Shown here: piece after piece, positions 18,838 through 27,439 of the stretch | Layout: the number at the start of each line of letters is the position of its first letter | Position numbering within the stretch: the first letter of the stretch is position 1 | DNA from: Schleiferiaceae bacterium | GTDB lineage: Bacteria; Bacteroidota; Bacteroidia; Flavobacteriales; Schleiferiaceae | Direction of reading: 5' to 3' | NCBI GenBank assembly: GCA_018401735.1 | Contig: JAGYKI010000010.1 | Location: forward strand, 51,876-115,875 | Length of the DNA stretch: 64,000 nucleotides | The notes under the pieces: model-generated | Seen by the model: the letters and a program-made list of their open reading frames with translations, nothing else | Told to the model about the DNA's origin: nothing | Databases searched by the model: none | Translations under genes and position numbers: made by a program

Positions 18838-19124
18838 AAAACATACTCAAAGATTTAAATAAGGCCTTCGAAAATAAAATTCGCCTGGCCATTATGTCGG
18901 CCCTACTAGTAAACGATTATCTAGACTTCAATAGCCTGAAGGAATTGTTGGATGTTACTGATGGTAATCTAGCCAGCCATCTAAAATCGTTGGAAACCAA
19001 AAACTACGTCAGCTTTAAAAAGGAGTTTCTAAATCGGAAGTCACATACCAAGTATTCGGCGACGGAAGAAGGTAAACTGGCCTTTAAACTGCATATTAAA
19101 GCGATTGAAAAATTACTGAAGTAA
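18834..19124 (+). CDS. Small winged-helix transcriptional regulator
   Basis: 96 residues, GTG start inside the stop of the previous gene (GTGA overlap). Helices and wing match the HTH_34/ArsR-MarR-like family: NKIRLAIMSALLVNDYLDFN, then SLKELLDVTDGNLASHLKSLE as the helix-turn-helix and YVSFKKEFLNRKSHTKYSATEEGK as the wing. There is no ligand-binding domain. The matching palindromes before 18217 and 19179 suggest autoregulation and control of creD. No cysteine cluster for metal sensing is visible. Confidence 0.83.
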   Translation: MKNILKDLNKAFENKIRLAIMSALLVNDYLDFNSLKELLDVTDGNLASHLKSLETKNYVSFKKEFLNRKSHTKYSATEEGKLAFKLHIKAIEKLLK

Positions 19125-19139
19125 AATTTTTTTACCTAA

Positions 19140-19160
19140 TAACTTTGTAATTCAAAGTAC
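19140..19160 (+). promoter_or_regulatory. Promoter and operator before creD, copy of the 18189 block
   Basis: A perfect -7 box TAACTTTG (19140-19147) runs into GTAATTCAAAGTAC (19147-19160), identical to the 18196-18209 operator except for one base, and followed by the same TTTTAA. Confidence 0.62.
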
Positions 19161-19178
19161 TTTTAAAACAACAAAAAA

Positions 19179-20519
19179 ATGACAACAGAAAACAAACCCT
19201 TAGAAAAAGTAAACCACATGATTCGCAACTCCATCATGCTAAAGCTGCTGGTAATAACCACATTGATGCTTTTATTATTGATACCCGCATCGATGATTAA
19301 CTCCATTATCCAATCGCGTGAGCAGAAAAACAATGAAGCGATTGCCGAAGTGAGCGACAAATGGGCCGAGGCTCAAGAAATTAATGGACCCATTTTAAGT
19401 GTGCCTCTTATTTATGAATATGAGAAAGACGGCAAGCTTATTCATAGTACTAAAAACTTACAAATTCTCCCTAAAAGTCTTTCCATCAATGGCGAAGTAG
19501 AACCCGAAAAACTCCGTCGTGGTATCTACGAAATTGTGGTTTACAAATCGGATCTGCATTTAGCGGGTGAGTTTGATTTAGACCTCGATATCGACAGTAC
19601 CAATCTCAAGGAAATCCAATTCCACAATGCCTTTGTTACCATTGGCATCTCCGACTTAAGGGGTATAAAAAACATCATTAAGTTTAAATGGAATCAAGAA
19701 GATCTCGAAGTAGAACCAGGTTCCAAGCTCAGTAAAATTATTTATTCTGGCATTCACGTTAAAATTCCGCATCTGCAAAAGCAATGGGGCACAAATGCTA
19801 AATTTCAGTTTAACTTAGATTTGCAAGGCAGTCGCAACCTATCCTTTATTCCTCTCGGCAGTAATACTGATGTAAGCCTTATTTCGAGTTGGAACTCCCC
19901 TAGTTTTAATGGAAGTTTTTTACCCGATGAACGCGAAATAAGCGACAGTGGCTTTAGCGCTTCTTGGAAAATTTTACAATTAAATCGCAATTTCCCCGAA
20001 AGCTGGATCGGCGATTTTAACGCCAAAACCCTGCAAGAAGCTTCTTTTGGTTTAGACCTACTCGTTCCTTTAGATGATTACCAAAAATCGCTGCGATCTT
20101 CTAAATATGCGGGAATGACTATCGCCCTTACCTTTTTGATTTTCTTTTTAGTGGAAGTCTTAAACCAGCGTAAAATTCACCCACTACAGTATGCCTTAGT
20201 AGGGTTATCATTAATCCTATTCTACACTTTATTAGTATCCATTTCGGAGCATTCTAACTTTAATTTGGCCTACGGAATATCTACCTTGGGTATTGTTGCC
20301 ATGATTAGTCTCTATAGCATTAGCATCTTTAAAAAAGTAAAAGTAGTTCTGTTGCTAACCACTATTCTAATTGCCATTTATGGCTTCCTCTTTGTAACCT
20401 TGCAACTAGCCGATTATGCCTTATTAATGGGAAGTATTGGCTTAAGCTTAATCTTAGGCGGAACCATGTACTTCACCCGTAATATCGACTGGTATAAACT
20501 CAATTTTGATACGAACTAA
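19179..20519 (+). CDS. creD: CreD-like inner-membrane protein
   Basis: 446 residues. One N-terminal membrane segment (LKLLVITTLMLLLLIPASMI) is followed by the CreD-typical SREQKNNEAIAEVSDKWAEA and GPILSVPLIYEY, a large periplasmic beta domain to about residue 310, and six C-terminal membrane segments. E. coli CreD belongs to the CreBC regulon and affects envelope integrity and beta-lactam response; its molecular function is unsettled. No CreBC pair is adjacent. Control is more likely by the neighbouring winged-helix regulator through the duplicated operator. It converges on a methyltransferase gene. Confidence 0.85.
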   Translation: MTTENKPLEKVNHMIRNSIMLKLLVITTLMLLLLIPASMINSIIQSREQKNNEAIAEVSDKWAEAQEINGPILSVPLIYEYEKDGKLIHSTKNLQILPKSLSINGEVEPEKLRRGIYEIVVYKSDLHLAGEFDLDLDIDSTNLKEIQFHNAFVTIGISDLRGIKNIIKFKWNQEDLEVEPGSKLSKIIYSGIHVKIPHLQKQWGTNAKFQFNLDLQGSRNLSFIPLGSNTDVSLISSWNSPSFNGSFLPDEREISDSGFSASWKILQLNRNFPESWIGDFNAKTLQEASFGLDLLVPLDDYQKSLRSSKYAGMTIALTFLIFFLVEVLNQRKIHPLQYALVGLSLILFYTLLVSISEHSNFNLAYGISTLGIVAMISLYSISIFKKVKVVLLLTTILIAIYGFLFVTLQLADYALLMGSIGLSLILGGTMYFTRNIDWYKLNFDTN

Positions 20520-20542
20520 AGCAGGGAATTTTAGATCTAGAA

Positions 20543-20569
20543 CCCTAGTCATTCGCCGCATGACTAGGG
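20543..20569 (+). terminator. Bidirectional terminator between creD and a methyltransferase
   Basis: CCCTAGTCAT pairs perfectly with ATGACTAGGG around a 7-nt loop, between two convergent genes. CTTTTATTTTC follows on the plus strand. Confidence 0.78.
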
Positions 20570-20572
20570 CTT

Positions 20573-21373
20573 TTATTTTCTGGCTCGCAAGGCATATACC
20601 ATGGGCAATTTATTTTCGAAACCCTTAATCTGAAACTTACTGGGCGCAATTTCTACGGTATTAGCAAAACAATCGTAGGGTGAATAATCAAACTCTTGAA
20701 AGGTTTCTAATTGCAAACCCGCTCCAGAAAGACCACCTAAAACCTCAGCTAAAGAATGATTCCAGCTAATGGTTTCAATTTCAATCTGCTCCTCTTTAGC
20801 GGCATAGGTTCCTTGCTGCTTTTCAATAATTGGATCCGCTTTAAAATAAGAGTACTCTACCTTTTTGAAATCATTATCGAACATCCACACCACCGGATGA
20901 AACTCGGCAAATACCAATTGCCCGCCAGGCTTTAAATAACGCGCTATCAAATTCGCCCATTTCTCTAAATCGGGTAACCAGCCAATGGTGCCATAACTAG
21001 TAAAAACCAAATCAAACTGCTCTTCTAAATGCTCTTCTAAAGAATAAATGTCGCAACAAATAAAGCGAGCCTTTAATTTACAAGCTTCGTTTAATTCGCG
21101 GGCCTTCGCAATGGCTTTATCGGAAAGGTCCACTCCTACCGCATCTGCTCCCAAGCGCGCTAGCGACAAAGTATCTTGTCCAAAATGACATTGTAAATGC
21201 AAGACTTTTTTACCCTGCAGATTCGGTAAAAGGGCGGCTTCGATACTATTTAACGAAGTCTTTCCTTTCAGGAAACGAGCTACATCGTAAAAATCGGATT
21301 GATAATGCGAGTCGATACGCTTATTCCACGAAGCGCGATTTATCTCTAAATACTCATCTGCCTTAGCGCTCAT
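20573..21373 (-). CDS. Class I SAM-dependent methyltransferase
   Basis: 266 residues. The SAM-binding motif I is VLHLQCHFGQDTLSLARLG, with the acidic motif II in AVGVDLSDKAI and a later LDLVFTSYGTIGWL-like motif IV (FDLVFTSYGTIGWLPDLEKW). The family is the UbiE/COQ5-like Methyltransf_11/25 group; the substrate cannot be told. The WNKRIDSHYQSDFYDVARFL N-terminus is typical of small-molecule methyltransferases in Bacteroidota. Monocistronic, converging on creD. Confidence 0.85.
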   Translation of the reverse strand: MSAKADEYLEINRASWNKRIDSHYQSDFYDVARFLKGKTSLNSIEAALLPNLQGKKVLHLQCHFGQDTLSLARLGADAVGVDLSDKAIAKARELNEACKLKARFICCDIYSLEEHLEEQFDLVFTSYGTIGWLPDLEKWANLIARYLKPGGQLVFAEFHPVVWMFDNDFKKVEYSYFKADPIIEKQQGTYAAKEEQIEIETISWNHSLAEVLGGLSGAGLQLETFQEFDYSPYDCFANTVEIAPSKFQIKGFENKLPMVYALRARK

Positions 21374-21462
21374 AATTTTATTGTTTTGAAAAGGGAAATA
21401 TAAAGCTTAGTTGCCAAGCATATAAAAAAACCGGGCTCAAAAAAAAACTAGTAAACAACTTT

Positions 21463-21484
21463 GTTAACTAATTCGTTAACTTTG
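21463..21484 (+). promoter_or_regulatory. Palindromic operator overlapping the toxin-antitoxin promoter
   Basis: GTTAAC-N6-GTTAAC (21463-21480) overlaps the perfect -7 box TAACTTTG (21477-21484), whose last G lies 5 nt before the GTG start. The antitoxin helix-turn-helix protein is the likely repressor. Confidence 0.6.
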
Positions 21485-21488
21485 TAAG

Positions 21489-21827
21489 GTGGTTAGAAAA
21501 GTTGTTGCGTATAAAAACTACTTCCTTGACTTTTATAGAGATCAAGACAAAAAAGTTCAGTTGAAGATTGAATATGTCCTGGACATGATTCGGTTTGAAC
21601 AGAGAGTTTCAACAAAGTTTTTTAAGCAACTGCAGAGTAGCGATGGAATTTACGAAGTTCGAGTTATCACCTCTTTTAAAAGCATTCGAATACTTTGCTT
21701 CTTTGATGGCGCCGACCTTATTGTTTTAAGCAACTGCTTTGTAAAGAAAACTCAGAAAACACCAAAAAAAGAGATTACGAAGGCCGAAAAAATCAAGACG
21801 GAGTACTTAAAAGATAAAAGCAGTTAA
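21489..21827 (+). CDS. RelE/HigB-like toxin (Gp49-like)
   Basis: 112 residues, GTG start. The fold signature IYEVRVITSFKSIRILCFFDGADLIVLSNCFVKKTQKTPK, quoted in two halves here as IYEVRV...RILCFF and NCFVKKTQKTPK, matches phage Gp49/HigB-like RelE toxins, which usually cleave mRNA on the ribosome. The downstream gene, 2 nt later, encodes an XRE antitoxin, so the order is toxin first as in higBA. A -7 box ends exactly 5 nt before the start codon, predicting a leaderless mRNA. Confidence 0.85.
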   Translation: MVRKVVAYKNYFLDFYRDQDKKVQLKIEYVLDMIRFEQRVSTKFFKQLQSSDGIYEVRVITSFKSIRILCFFDGADLIVLSNCFVKKTQKTPKKEITKAEKIKTEYLKDKSS

Positions 21828-21829
21828 AC

Positions 21830-22120
21830 ATGAAAAATACAACAAGTTTCGAAGATATATTAGTAGACAAGTACGGTAATAAAGGGACTGAATCTAGAGA
21901 TAAATTTGACACTGAATCTCTTGCCTTTCGACTTGGAATAATGTTGAAAGAAGCTAGACAAGAAGCCCAATTAACACAAGAGCAGCTCGCTGAGAGAACC
22001 GGGACGAAGAAAAGCTATATATCAAGAATTGAACGCGGATTAAGCGACATTCAAGTGTCTAGCTATTATAAGCTAATCGAAATTGGACTGGGTAAAACTC
22101 TGAATATTTCTATCGGATAG
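21830..22120 (+). CDS. XRE-family HTH antitoxin (HigA-like)
   Basis: 96 residues. The N-terminal 35 residues are likely the toxin-binding part. The helix-turn-helix covers about residues 42-90: ARQEAQLTQEQLAERTGTKK, SYISRIERGLSDIQVSSYYK. It should neutralise the preceding toxin and repress the operon through the GTTAAC palindrome at 21463-21480. Short repeat copy C begins 5 nt after its stop and may act as transcript end. Confidence 0.87.
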   Translation: MKNTTSFEDILVDKYGNKGTESRDKFDTESLAFRLGIMLKEARQEAQLTQEQLAERTGTKKSYISRIERGLSDIQVSSYYKLIEIGLGKTLNISIG

Positions 22121-22125
22121 ACTAA

Positions 22126-22179
22126 ATAACGTGAGTTCGACTATAAATTATAGCCTCCGATTTTACGTCGAACTCACGT
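22126..22179 (-). repeat. Inverted-repeat element, copy C (short form)
   Basis: A 54-bp near-palindrome with ends ATAACGTGAGTTCGAC and GTCGAACTCACGT. It has the same left-joined-to-right structure as copy B, in the same inverted orientation, and lies 5 nt after the antitoxin stop. Confidence 0.88.
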
Positions 22180-22479
22180 CAAATACGGTTCGATCTGAAA
22201 TTATAACTTAATCCCAAGAGGCTGCGTAGGGTTCCACCGTCAAAATTACTACAAGGACTGCTCTAGCCCACATTCTTCAGTGCTCGGTTTTTTACAAGCG
22301 CTAATCAGAATAAATAATACGAATGTGAGTACCGTTCTGGGCATAATCAAATGAAGGATATAAACCTCTGTAAGAGGCACAAGTTAAAACCTTCTCTCGA
22401 CTTGAAAAATATTCCCTTTGAAAACCAAGCCCTTGACTTTTTCGCATCTACAGAAAGTGTGAACGAACAATCTTTTATC
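22180..22479. other. Intergenic stretch without recognisable gene
   Basis: About 300 bp between repeat C and the dinB promoter. I find no ORF of interest, no strong hairpin and no RNA gene. A TGCTCGGTTTTTT run near 22283 lacks a clear paired arm. Confidence 0.4.
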
Positions 22480-22487
22480 TAATTTTG
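22480..22487 (+). promoter_or_regulatory. -7 promoter box for the dinB-dnaE operon
   Basis: TAATTTTG, a perfect TAnnTTTG, lies 25 nt before the dinB ATG. I see no obvious LexA-type palindrome in the region. Confidence 0.5.
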
Positions 22488-22512
22488 CTATCATTCTAAA
22501 ATAAATAGCACA

Positions 22513-23736
22513 ATGCAGAGCGGAACCCAAAAAACAGTCCTTCATTTAGATCTTGACAGCTTCTTTGTTTCGGTAGAGCGACTGACTAACAGCGCTTTAA
22601 ACAACAAGCCTGTTTTAGTGGGCGGTACGGGCGGAAGAGGTGTGGTAGCTTCTTGTAGCTATGAAGCGCGGCGCTACGGTGTTCATTCGGGAATGCCCAT
22701 GCGCACTGCCCTTCAGCTTTGCCCCGAAGCGATTGCCATTAAAGGCGACAGCAGTCGCTACAGCAAGTATTCTGATATCATTACCGAAATAATTAAGGAA
22801 GAAGTGCCCCTTTTTGAAAAGCCCAGCATCGATGAATTCTACGCCGATCTTACGGGTATGGATCGCTTTTTTGGCTGTTTTAAAATGGCTACCGAAATGC
22901 GCAGCAAAATTATTAGAGAGACCGGCCTTCCTATTTCCTTCGGTCTTTCTACCAATAAAACTGTGGCTAAAGTAGCGACTGGCGAAGCCAAGCCAAACAA
23001 CCGCTTAGAAGTTTCCAGTGGTTTCGAGCGCCCCTTCCTTGCGCCCTTGGCGGTAAAGAAAATTCCTATGGTAGGACAAAAAACGGGTTTATTATTGAAC
23101 CGTATGGGCGTGCGCTATATTCACACTTTACAGGAGATGCCCGTAGAATTAATGGAAAAGGCCATGGGCAAAAACGGCATTAATATCTGGCAAAAAGCCA
23201 ATGGCATCGACAACAGTCCGATTGTTCCTTATCAGGAAAGAAAATCCATTTCTTTAGAACGCACCTTCCAGAAAGATACCATTGATGTGCAAAAATTAGA
23301 GACCCTCATTATTGCCATGGCCGAAACCCTTGCTTTTCAACTGAGGCAAGGCAATAAGCTCACGGCCTGCGTTACGGTGAAAATCCGCTATTCCGACTTT
23401 AACACCTATACCCTACAAAAGCGCATTCCCTACAGCAGTAACGACGATGTACTAATTGCCAGCGCCAAAGAACTCTTTAAAAAACTTTACCACCGTCGCT
23501 TATTAGTCCGCTTAATTGGCTTGCGCATGAGTCATTTAGTAGGCGGTGGTCACCAGATTAATCTCTTTGAAGACAGCGTGGAGAAAATCCGCCTTTACCA
23601 AGCGATGGATGCCATGCGTAATCGCTTTGGGCAGAATGCCGTTTCGCGGGCCAAAACCATGGAATCGAAAGGACTAGGGCGCTCTAATCCCTTTAACGGT
23701 ATGCCTTCCGCAATAATGGCACATCGCCGCGGCTAA
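22513..23736 (+). CDS. dinB: Y-family DNA polymerase (DinB/Pol IV)
   Basis: 407 residues. Catalytic acids are visible: D13 in HLDLDSFFVSVE and D107-E108 in PSIDEFYADLT. The palm and fingers are followed by the helix-hairpin-helix KIPMVGQKTGLLLNRMGV and the little-finger domain. GHQINLF near the C-terminus (Q348-F352) is a beta-clamp binding motif. It copies past damaged bases with low fidelity. It starts a two-gene operon with a second DnaE 10 nt downstream, an arrangement analogous to ImuB-DnaE2 mutagenesis cassettes, but here the DinB keeps its catalytic residues, unlike ImuB. Confidence 0.92.
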   Translation: MQSGTQKTVLHLDLDSFFVSVERLTNSALNNKPVLVGGTGGRGVVASCSYEARRYGVHSGMPMRTALQLCPEAIAIKGDSSRYSKYSDIITEIIKEEVPLFEKPSIDEFYADLTGMDRFFGCFKMATEMRSKIIRETGLPISFGLSTNKTVAKVATGEAKPNNRLEVSSGFERPFLAPLAVKKIPMVGQKTGLLLNRMGVRYIHTLQEMPVELMEKAMGKNGINIWQKANGIDNSPIVPYQERKSISLERTFQKDTIDVQKLETLIIAMAETLAFQLRQGNKLTACVTVKIRYSDFNTYTLQKRIPYSSNDDVLIASAKELFKKLYHRRLLVRLIGLRMSHLVGGGHQINLFEDSVEKIRLYQAMDAMRNRFGQNAVSRAKTMESKGLGRSNPFNGMPSAIMAHRRG

Positions 23737-23746
23737 AGCTAAAATC

Positions 23747-26692
23747 ATGCTCAACAATCACAGTTATTACAGTTTAAGCTACGGCATTCTCTCTCCTAAA
23801 GAGTGGGTAGCATGGGCGCAAGAGAAGGAAGAAGAACAGATTTGCCTCACCGATATTAATTGCACCGCCGGGAATATCGAGTTTATCCGTCTCGCTAAAG
23901 AAGCAGGCATTAAGCCCATTGTGGGCATCGATTTTAGGAATGGGGTGGAGCAGCTTTATATTGCCTTGGCCCGCAACCGTAGCAGTTTTGCCGAAATGAA
24001 TCGCTTCCTCTCCCAAGAACAAATAGAGGGCAAAGGCCTTCCGGCAGAAGCGCCCCTAAAAGAAGCCTTTATTATTTACCCTTTTGATAAGGTTCCCCAG
24101 CGTGCCCTCTACCCTTACGAGTATATTGGCATCGCTCCCCATGAGCTCAATAAACTGCGCTTTTCGGTTTTAAAAAACGAAACCGATAAAATGGTTATGC
24201 TGCGCAGCAACAGCTTTCGCGAGAAGCGTGACTATAATACTCATCGTCTTTTAAGAGCCATCGGTGAAAACAAACTATTAAGCAAATTAAAACCCGAAGA
24301 ACAAGCGCCCGCGCAATGGGGCCTGCTAAACAGTAAAGAGCTGAGCGAACTTTACCAAGACTTCCCAAAAATTATCGCCAATAGCAAAAGGCTTTTAGAG
24401 GAATGCGAACTCGACTTTGAATTTAAAAATTACAGTCGCAGTGAAAACCGCCGCTACTATACCGACAGCGCCACGGGCGACCGCGAAATTATTCGTTCCC
24501 TCTGCTATAATGGCTTAGAATACCGCTATCCCAATCCTAGCCCAGAAGTGTATGAACGCCTAGAAAAAGAACTAGATGTAATTGAAAAACGCGGTTATTA
24601 CAGCTACTTCCTCATTAACTGGGACATTGTAAACTACGCCCGTCGTAAAGGTTATTTTTACGTGGGCCGCGGTAGCGGTGCCAATAGTTTAGTGGCCTAT
24701 ATTTTACGCATCACGGATGTAGATCCGATTAAATTAGACTTGTACTTTGAGCGTTTTATAAACCTATCTCGGCGACAGCCCCCCGATTTTGATATTGACT
24801 TTTCTTGGCGCGACCGGCAAGATATTACCCGCTATATTTTCGAGCGCTTTCCTAAAGCCTGCTTACTGGGTTCGCATACTACTTTTAAGTACAAGGCGAT
24901 AGTGCGCGAGTTGGGAAAAGTATTGGGTTTACCCAGCCGCGATATTGATCAGCTAAGCACCTGGCGTAAAGAACAGATAGAGTTGGACGATATGCAAAAA
25001 CTGGTCTTAAAATACGGTCAGCGTATTGAAGGCTTCCCGCATCACCTTACCATACATTCCAGTGGCATTCTTATTCCTGAAAATGATATTTACCAATATG
25101 GCGCTACCCTCCTGCCGCCCAAAGGTTTCCCTACTAGTCATTTCGATATGTATTCGGCCGAAGATATTGGGCTTTATAAATTCGATATTCTCGGACAAAG
25201 AGGTCTCGCCAAAATTAAGGATGCCCTCCTATTGGTCAAGCAAAATTACCCTGAAGCGAAAGATTTAGACATTCATAAAGTGCAGCCTTTTTATGAAGAT
25301 GAAAAAATAAAAAGCATGCTGCGCGAAGGACAAACCATGGCTTGTTTTTACGTGGAGTCGCCTGCTATGCGCGGACTGTTGCGCAAGCTTCGAGCCGATA
25401 GTTACCTCGGTCTGGTAGCGGCTAGCTCCATTATTCGTCCGGGAGTTTCCGCTAGCGGCATGATGGCCGAATACATTAGGCGCTTCCGCGATCCTAAACT
25501 GCGTAAATACATTCACCCGAAGATTGGCGAAATATTAGGCGAAACCTTTGGGGTGATGGTTTACCAAGAAGACGTGCTGAAAGTAGCGCATTACTTTGCG
25601 GGCCTCAGTTTAGAAGAAGCGGATGTACTGCGCCGTGGCATGAGTTGGAAGTTTCGCGAGCGCAACGAGTTTGATAGTATTAAGGATAAGTTTTTTAGCA
25701 ATTGTAAAGAAAGGGGCTATCCTGATGCCGTTACCAGCGAAGTGTGGCGACAAATTGAAAGTTTTGGCAATTATGCTTTTGCCAAAGGACACTCGGCTAG
25801 CTATGCCGTAGAAAGTTACCAAAGTCTTTACCTCAAAGCCTATTACCCGCTAGAATATATGCTGGCCACCCTAAATAATGGCGGAGGATTTTACAGTGTA
25901 GAAACCTACCTCAACGAGTTTCGTTTAAACGGAGGAACGGTAGAAGCTCCCTGCGTTAATCATTCTGAAATGGAAAGTACGCTGCATCAAAAGCACCTGT
26001 TTTTAGGCTTCCAAAACTTAAAAGATTTTGAAGACCGGGTGGTGCTGAATATTTTACGCGAAAGGCATTTAAAGGGGAAATATACGAGTCTGCATGATTT
26101 TACCGAACGGGTAGAAATTTCCTTGGAACAACTAATTATCCTCATTCGCATTAATGCCTTTCGTAGCATTGAGGCCGACAAGAAAAAACTATTGTGGGAA
26201 GCGCATTTTCTTTTAGGGTCGGCTAAAAAATCGGCCCCAGTAAGCGACCTCTTCCGCAATGAGCCCCCCAAATTAGTAATCCCCGAACTGGAGCATCATC
26301 AGCTCGAAAATGCGGTAGATGAAATTGAACTGCTGGGCTTCCCCTTGAGTTCGCCTTTTCAGCTTGTACCAAGCCTACCCGAAAACACCATTGCCGCCCA
26401 AGACATTCCGCGGCATAAAGGGCAAAAGGTGCGCTTATGCGGATACCTAATCCACGTTAAGAATCTCAGCACCCGCGCCCAAGTTTCGCAGCACATGATG
26501 TTTGGAACCTTTTTAGATCAAGCCGGGCATTTTATTGATACCGTTCACTTCCCGCAATCGGCGGCCCAATATCGCTTTAAGGGAAAAGGGATTTATTTAA
26601 TTGAGGGCTTGGTAATTGAAGAATACGACTTTTATAGTGTAGAGGTTTTGTATTTAGAGCGGCTGCCCTATGTTAATTTTGAGGATGTGTGA
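23747..26692 (+). CDS. Second, short DNA polymerase III alpha subunit (DnaE2/ImuC-like)
   Basis: 981 residues against 1435 for the replicative DnaE at 42127-46434. The N-terminal PHP domain begins LNNHSYYSLSYG, where the canonical LHVHSEYSL has an additional metal-binding His; that His is Asn here, so the PHP site is partly degenerate. The polymerase core carries GRGSGANSLVAYIL and the catalytic PDFDIDF at about residue 345, then HSASYAVESYQSLYLKAYYP. No exonuclease domain is fused. It probably extends lesion-bypass products made with the DinB encoded 10 nt upstream. It belongs to the error-prone DnaE group by context and size, not by phylogeny. Confidence 0.88.
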   Translation: MLNNHSYYSLSYGILSPKEWVAWAQEKEEEQICLTDINCTAGNIEFIRLAKEAGIKPIVGIDFRNGVEQLYIALARNRSSFAEMNRFLSQEQIEGKGLPAEAPLKEAFIIYPFDKVPQRALYPYEYIGIAPHELNKLRFSVLKNETDKMVMLRSNSFREKRDYNTHRLLRAIGENKLLSKLKPEEQAPAQWGLLNSKELSELYQDFPKIIANSKRLLEECELDFEFKNYSRSENRRYYTDSATGDREIIRSLCYNGLEYRYPNPSPEVYERLEKELDVIEKRGYYSYFLINWDIVNYARRKGYFYVGRGSGANSLVAYILRITDVDPIKLDLYFERFINLSRRQPPDFDIDFSWRDRQDITRYIFERFPKACLLGSHTTFKYKAIVRELGKVLGLPSRDIDQLSTWRKEQIELDDMQKLVLKYGQRIEGFPHHLTIHSSGILIPENDIYQYGATLLPPKGFPTSHFDMYSAEDIGLYKFDILGQRGLAKIKDALLLVKQNYPEAKDLDIHKVQPFYEDEKIKSMLREGQTMACFYVESPAMRGLLRKLRADSYLGLVAASSIIRPGVSASGMMAEYIRRFRDPKLRKYIHPKIGEILGETFGVMVYQEDVLKVAHYFAGLSLEEADVLRRGMSWKFRERNEFDSIKDKFFSNCKERGYPDAVTSEVWRQIESFGNYAFAKGHSASYAVESYQSLYLKAYYPLEYMLATLNNGGGFYSVETYLNEFRLNGGTVEAPCVNHSEMESTLHQKHLFLGFQNLKDFEDRVVLNILRERHLKGKYTSLHDFTERVEISLEQLIILIRINAFRSIEADKKKLLWEAHFLLGSAKKSAPVSDLFRNEPPKLVIPELEHHQLENAVDEIELLGFPLSSPFQLVPSLPENTIAAQDIPRHKGQKVRLCGYLIHVKNLSTRAQVSQHMMFGTFLDQAGHFIDTVHFPQSAAQYRFKGKGIYLIEGLVIEEYDFYSVEVLYLERLPYVNFEDV

Positions 26693-26771
26693 AGTCTGAT
26701 CTCATTCACAATCTAAAGAAAATTCTCTTCCAAAATCAAGATTTAGTAACTGCAATAAAATTTTTAAGTAA

Positions 26772-27014
26772 ATGGATCTGCAGACCCGAAAGCTAGAGTT
26801 TATAAAGGAGTTCTTGAAACTGACCAGTGAGGAAGCTGTAATTACATTAGAAAAGATACTTAAAAAGCAAAAGCAGTCGGATTTTGAAAGCGACTTAGCA
26901 CCCATGCCCTTGGAGGAACTAAATTCTCGAATTGACCAGTCACTTGAAGATTCAAAAAACGGTAGGCTAACTCATTCGACTGAGCTTAAGTCTGAAATAG
27001 ACAAATGGACTTAG
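26772..27014 (+). CDS. Putative antitoxin of a ParE-type module
   Basis: 80 residues, acidic and helical: MDLQTRKLEFIKEFLKLTSE, then EAVITLEKILKKQKQ and PLEELNSRIDQSLEDSKNGR. It has no DNA-binding domain I can name. Its stop overlaps the start of a RelE/ParE toxin gene by 10 nt, the typical antitoxin-first layout. The C-terminal half should wrap the toxin. A decayed copy with near-identical first 20 residues lies at 52777. Confidence 0.78.
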   Translation: MDLQTRKLEFIKEFLKLTSEEAVITLEKILKKQKQSDFESDLAPMPLEELNSRIDQSLEDSKNGRLTHSTELKSEIDKWT

Positions 27015-27325
27015 AAGTTTTCTGGACACATTTTGCAAAGAGAGAACTTCGACAAATTTTTGACTATCACAAAGAAAAGGCTAGCTTAACCATTGCCAGA
27101 AAAGTAGCGAACGGTATTTATCGAACCACACTTCGACTTGCAAAAAAACCAGAAATAGGTCAAAAGGAAGAACTGCTAGCTGACAGGCCAGAAGACTTTC
27201 GTTATCTAATCCACACTAATTATAAAATCATTTATTGGATAAACACCAAGTCTAAAAGAGTCGAAATTATTGATGTATTTGACACCAGGCAAAACCCAAT
27301 AAAAATTCAACGCAACAAAAGGTAA
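27005..27325 (+). CDS. RelE/ParE-family toxin
   Basis: 106 residues. It reads FWTHFAKRELRQIFDYHKEK (N-terminal helical hairpin), ARKVANGIYRTTLRLAKKPE and RYLIHTNYKIIYWIN with a final VEIIDVFDTRQNP, the ParE/RelE signature. ParE toxins inhibit gyrase and RelE toxins cut mRNA; the sequence alone does not settle which. It overlaps its antitoxin by 10 nt. A frameshifted relative lies at 52998-53316. Confidence 0.86.
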   Translation: MDLEVFWTHFAKRELRQIFDYHKEKASLTIARKVANGIYRTTLRLAKKPEIGQKEELLADRPEDFRYLIHTNYKIIYWINTKSKRVEIIDVFDTRQNPIKIQRNKR

Positions 27326-27427
27326 GCAGGTCTTTACAAACCTTTATAATAAGACACATAATTCACCGCGCAAACCGCAAATTAGCCGCAGAGAACAACG
27401 AAACCTTGGCGGTTCCAAAACCATCCT

Positions 27428-27435
27428 TAACTTTA
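27428..27435 (+). promoter_or_regulatory. -7-like box immediately before the SRAP gene
   Basis: TAACTTTA (one mismatch to TAnnTTTG) ends 5 nt before ATG 27440, the same leaderless geometry as four or five other genes in the window. Confidence 0.35.
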
Positions 27436-27439
27436 GCCC

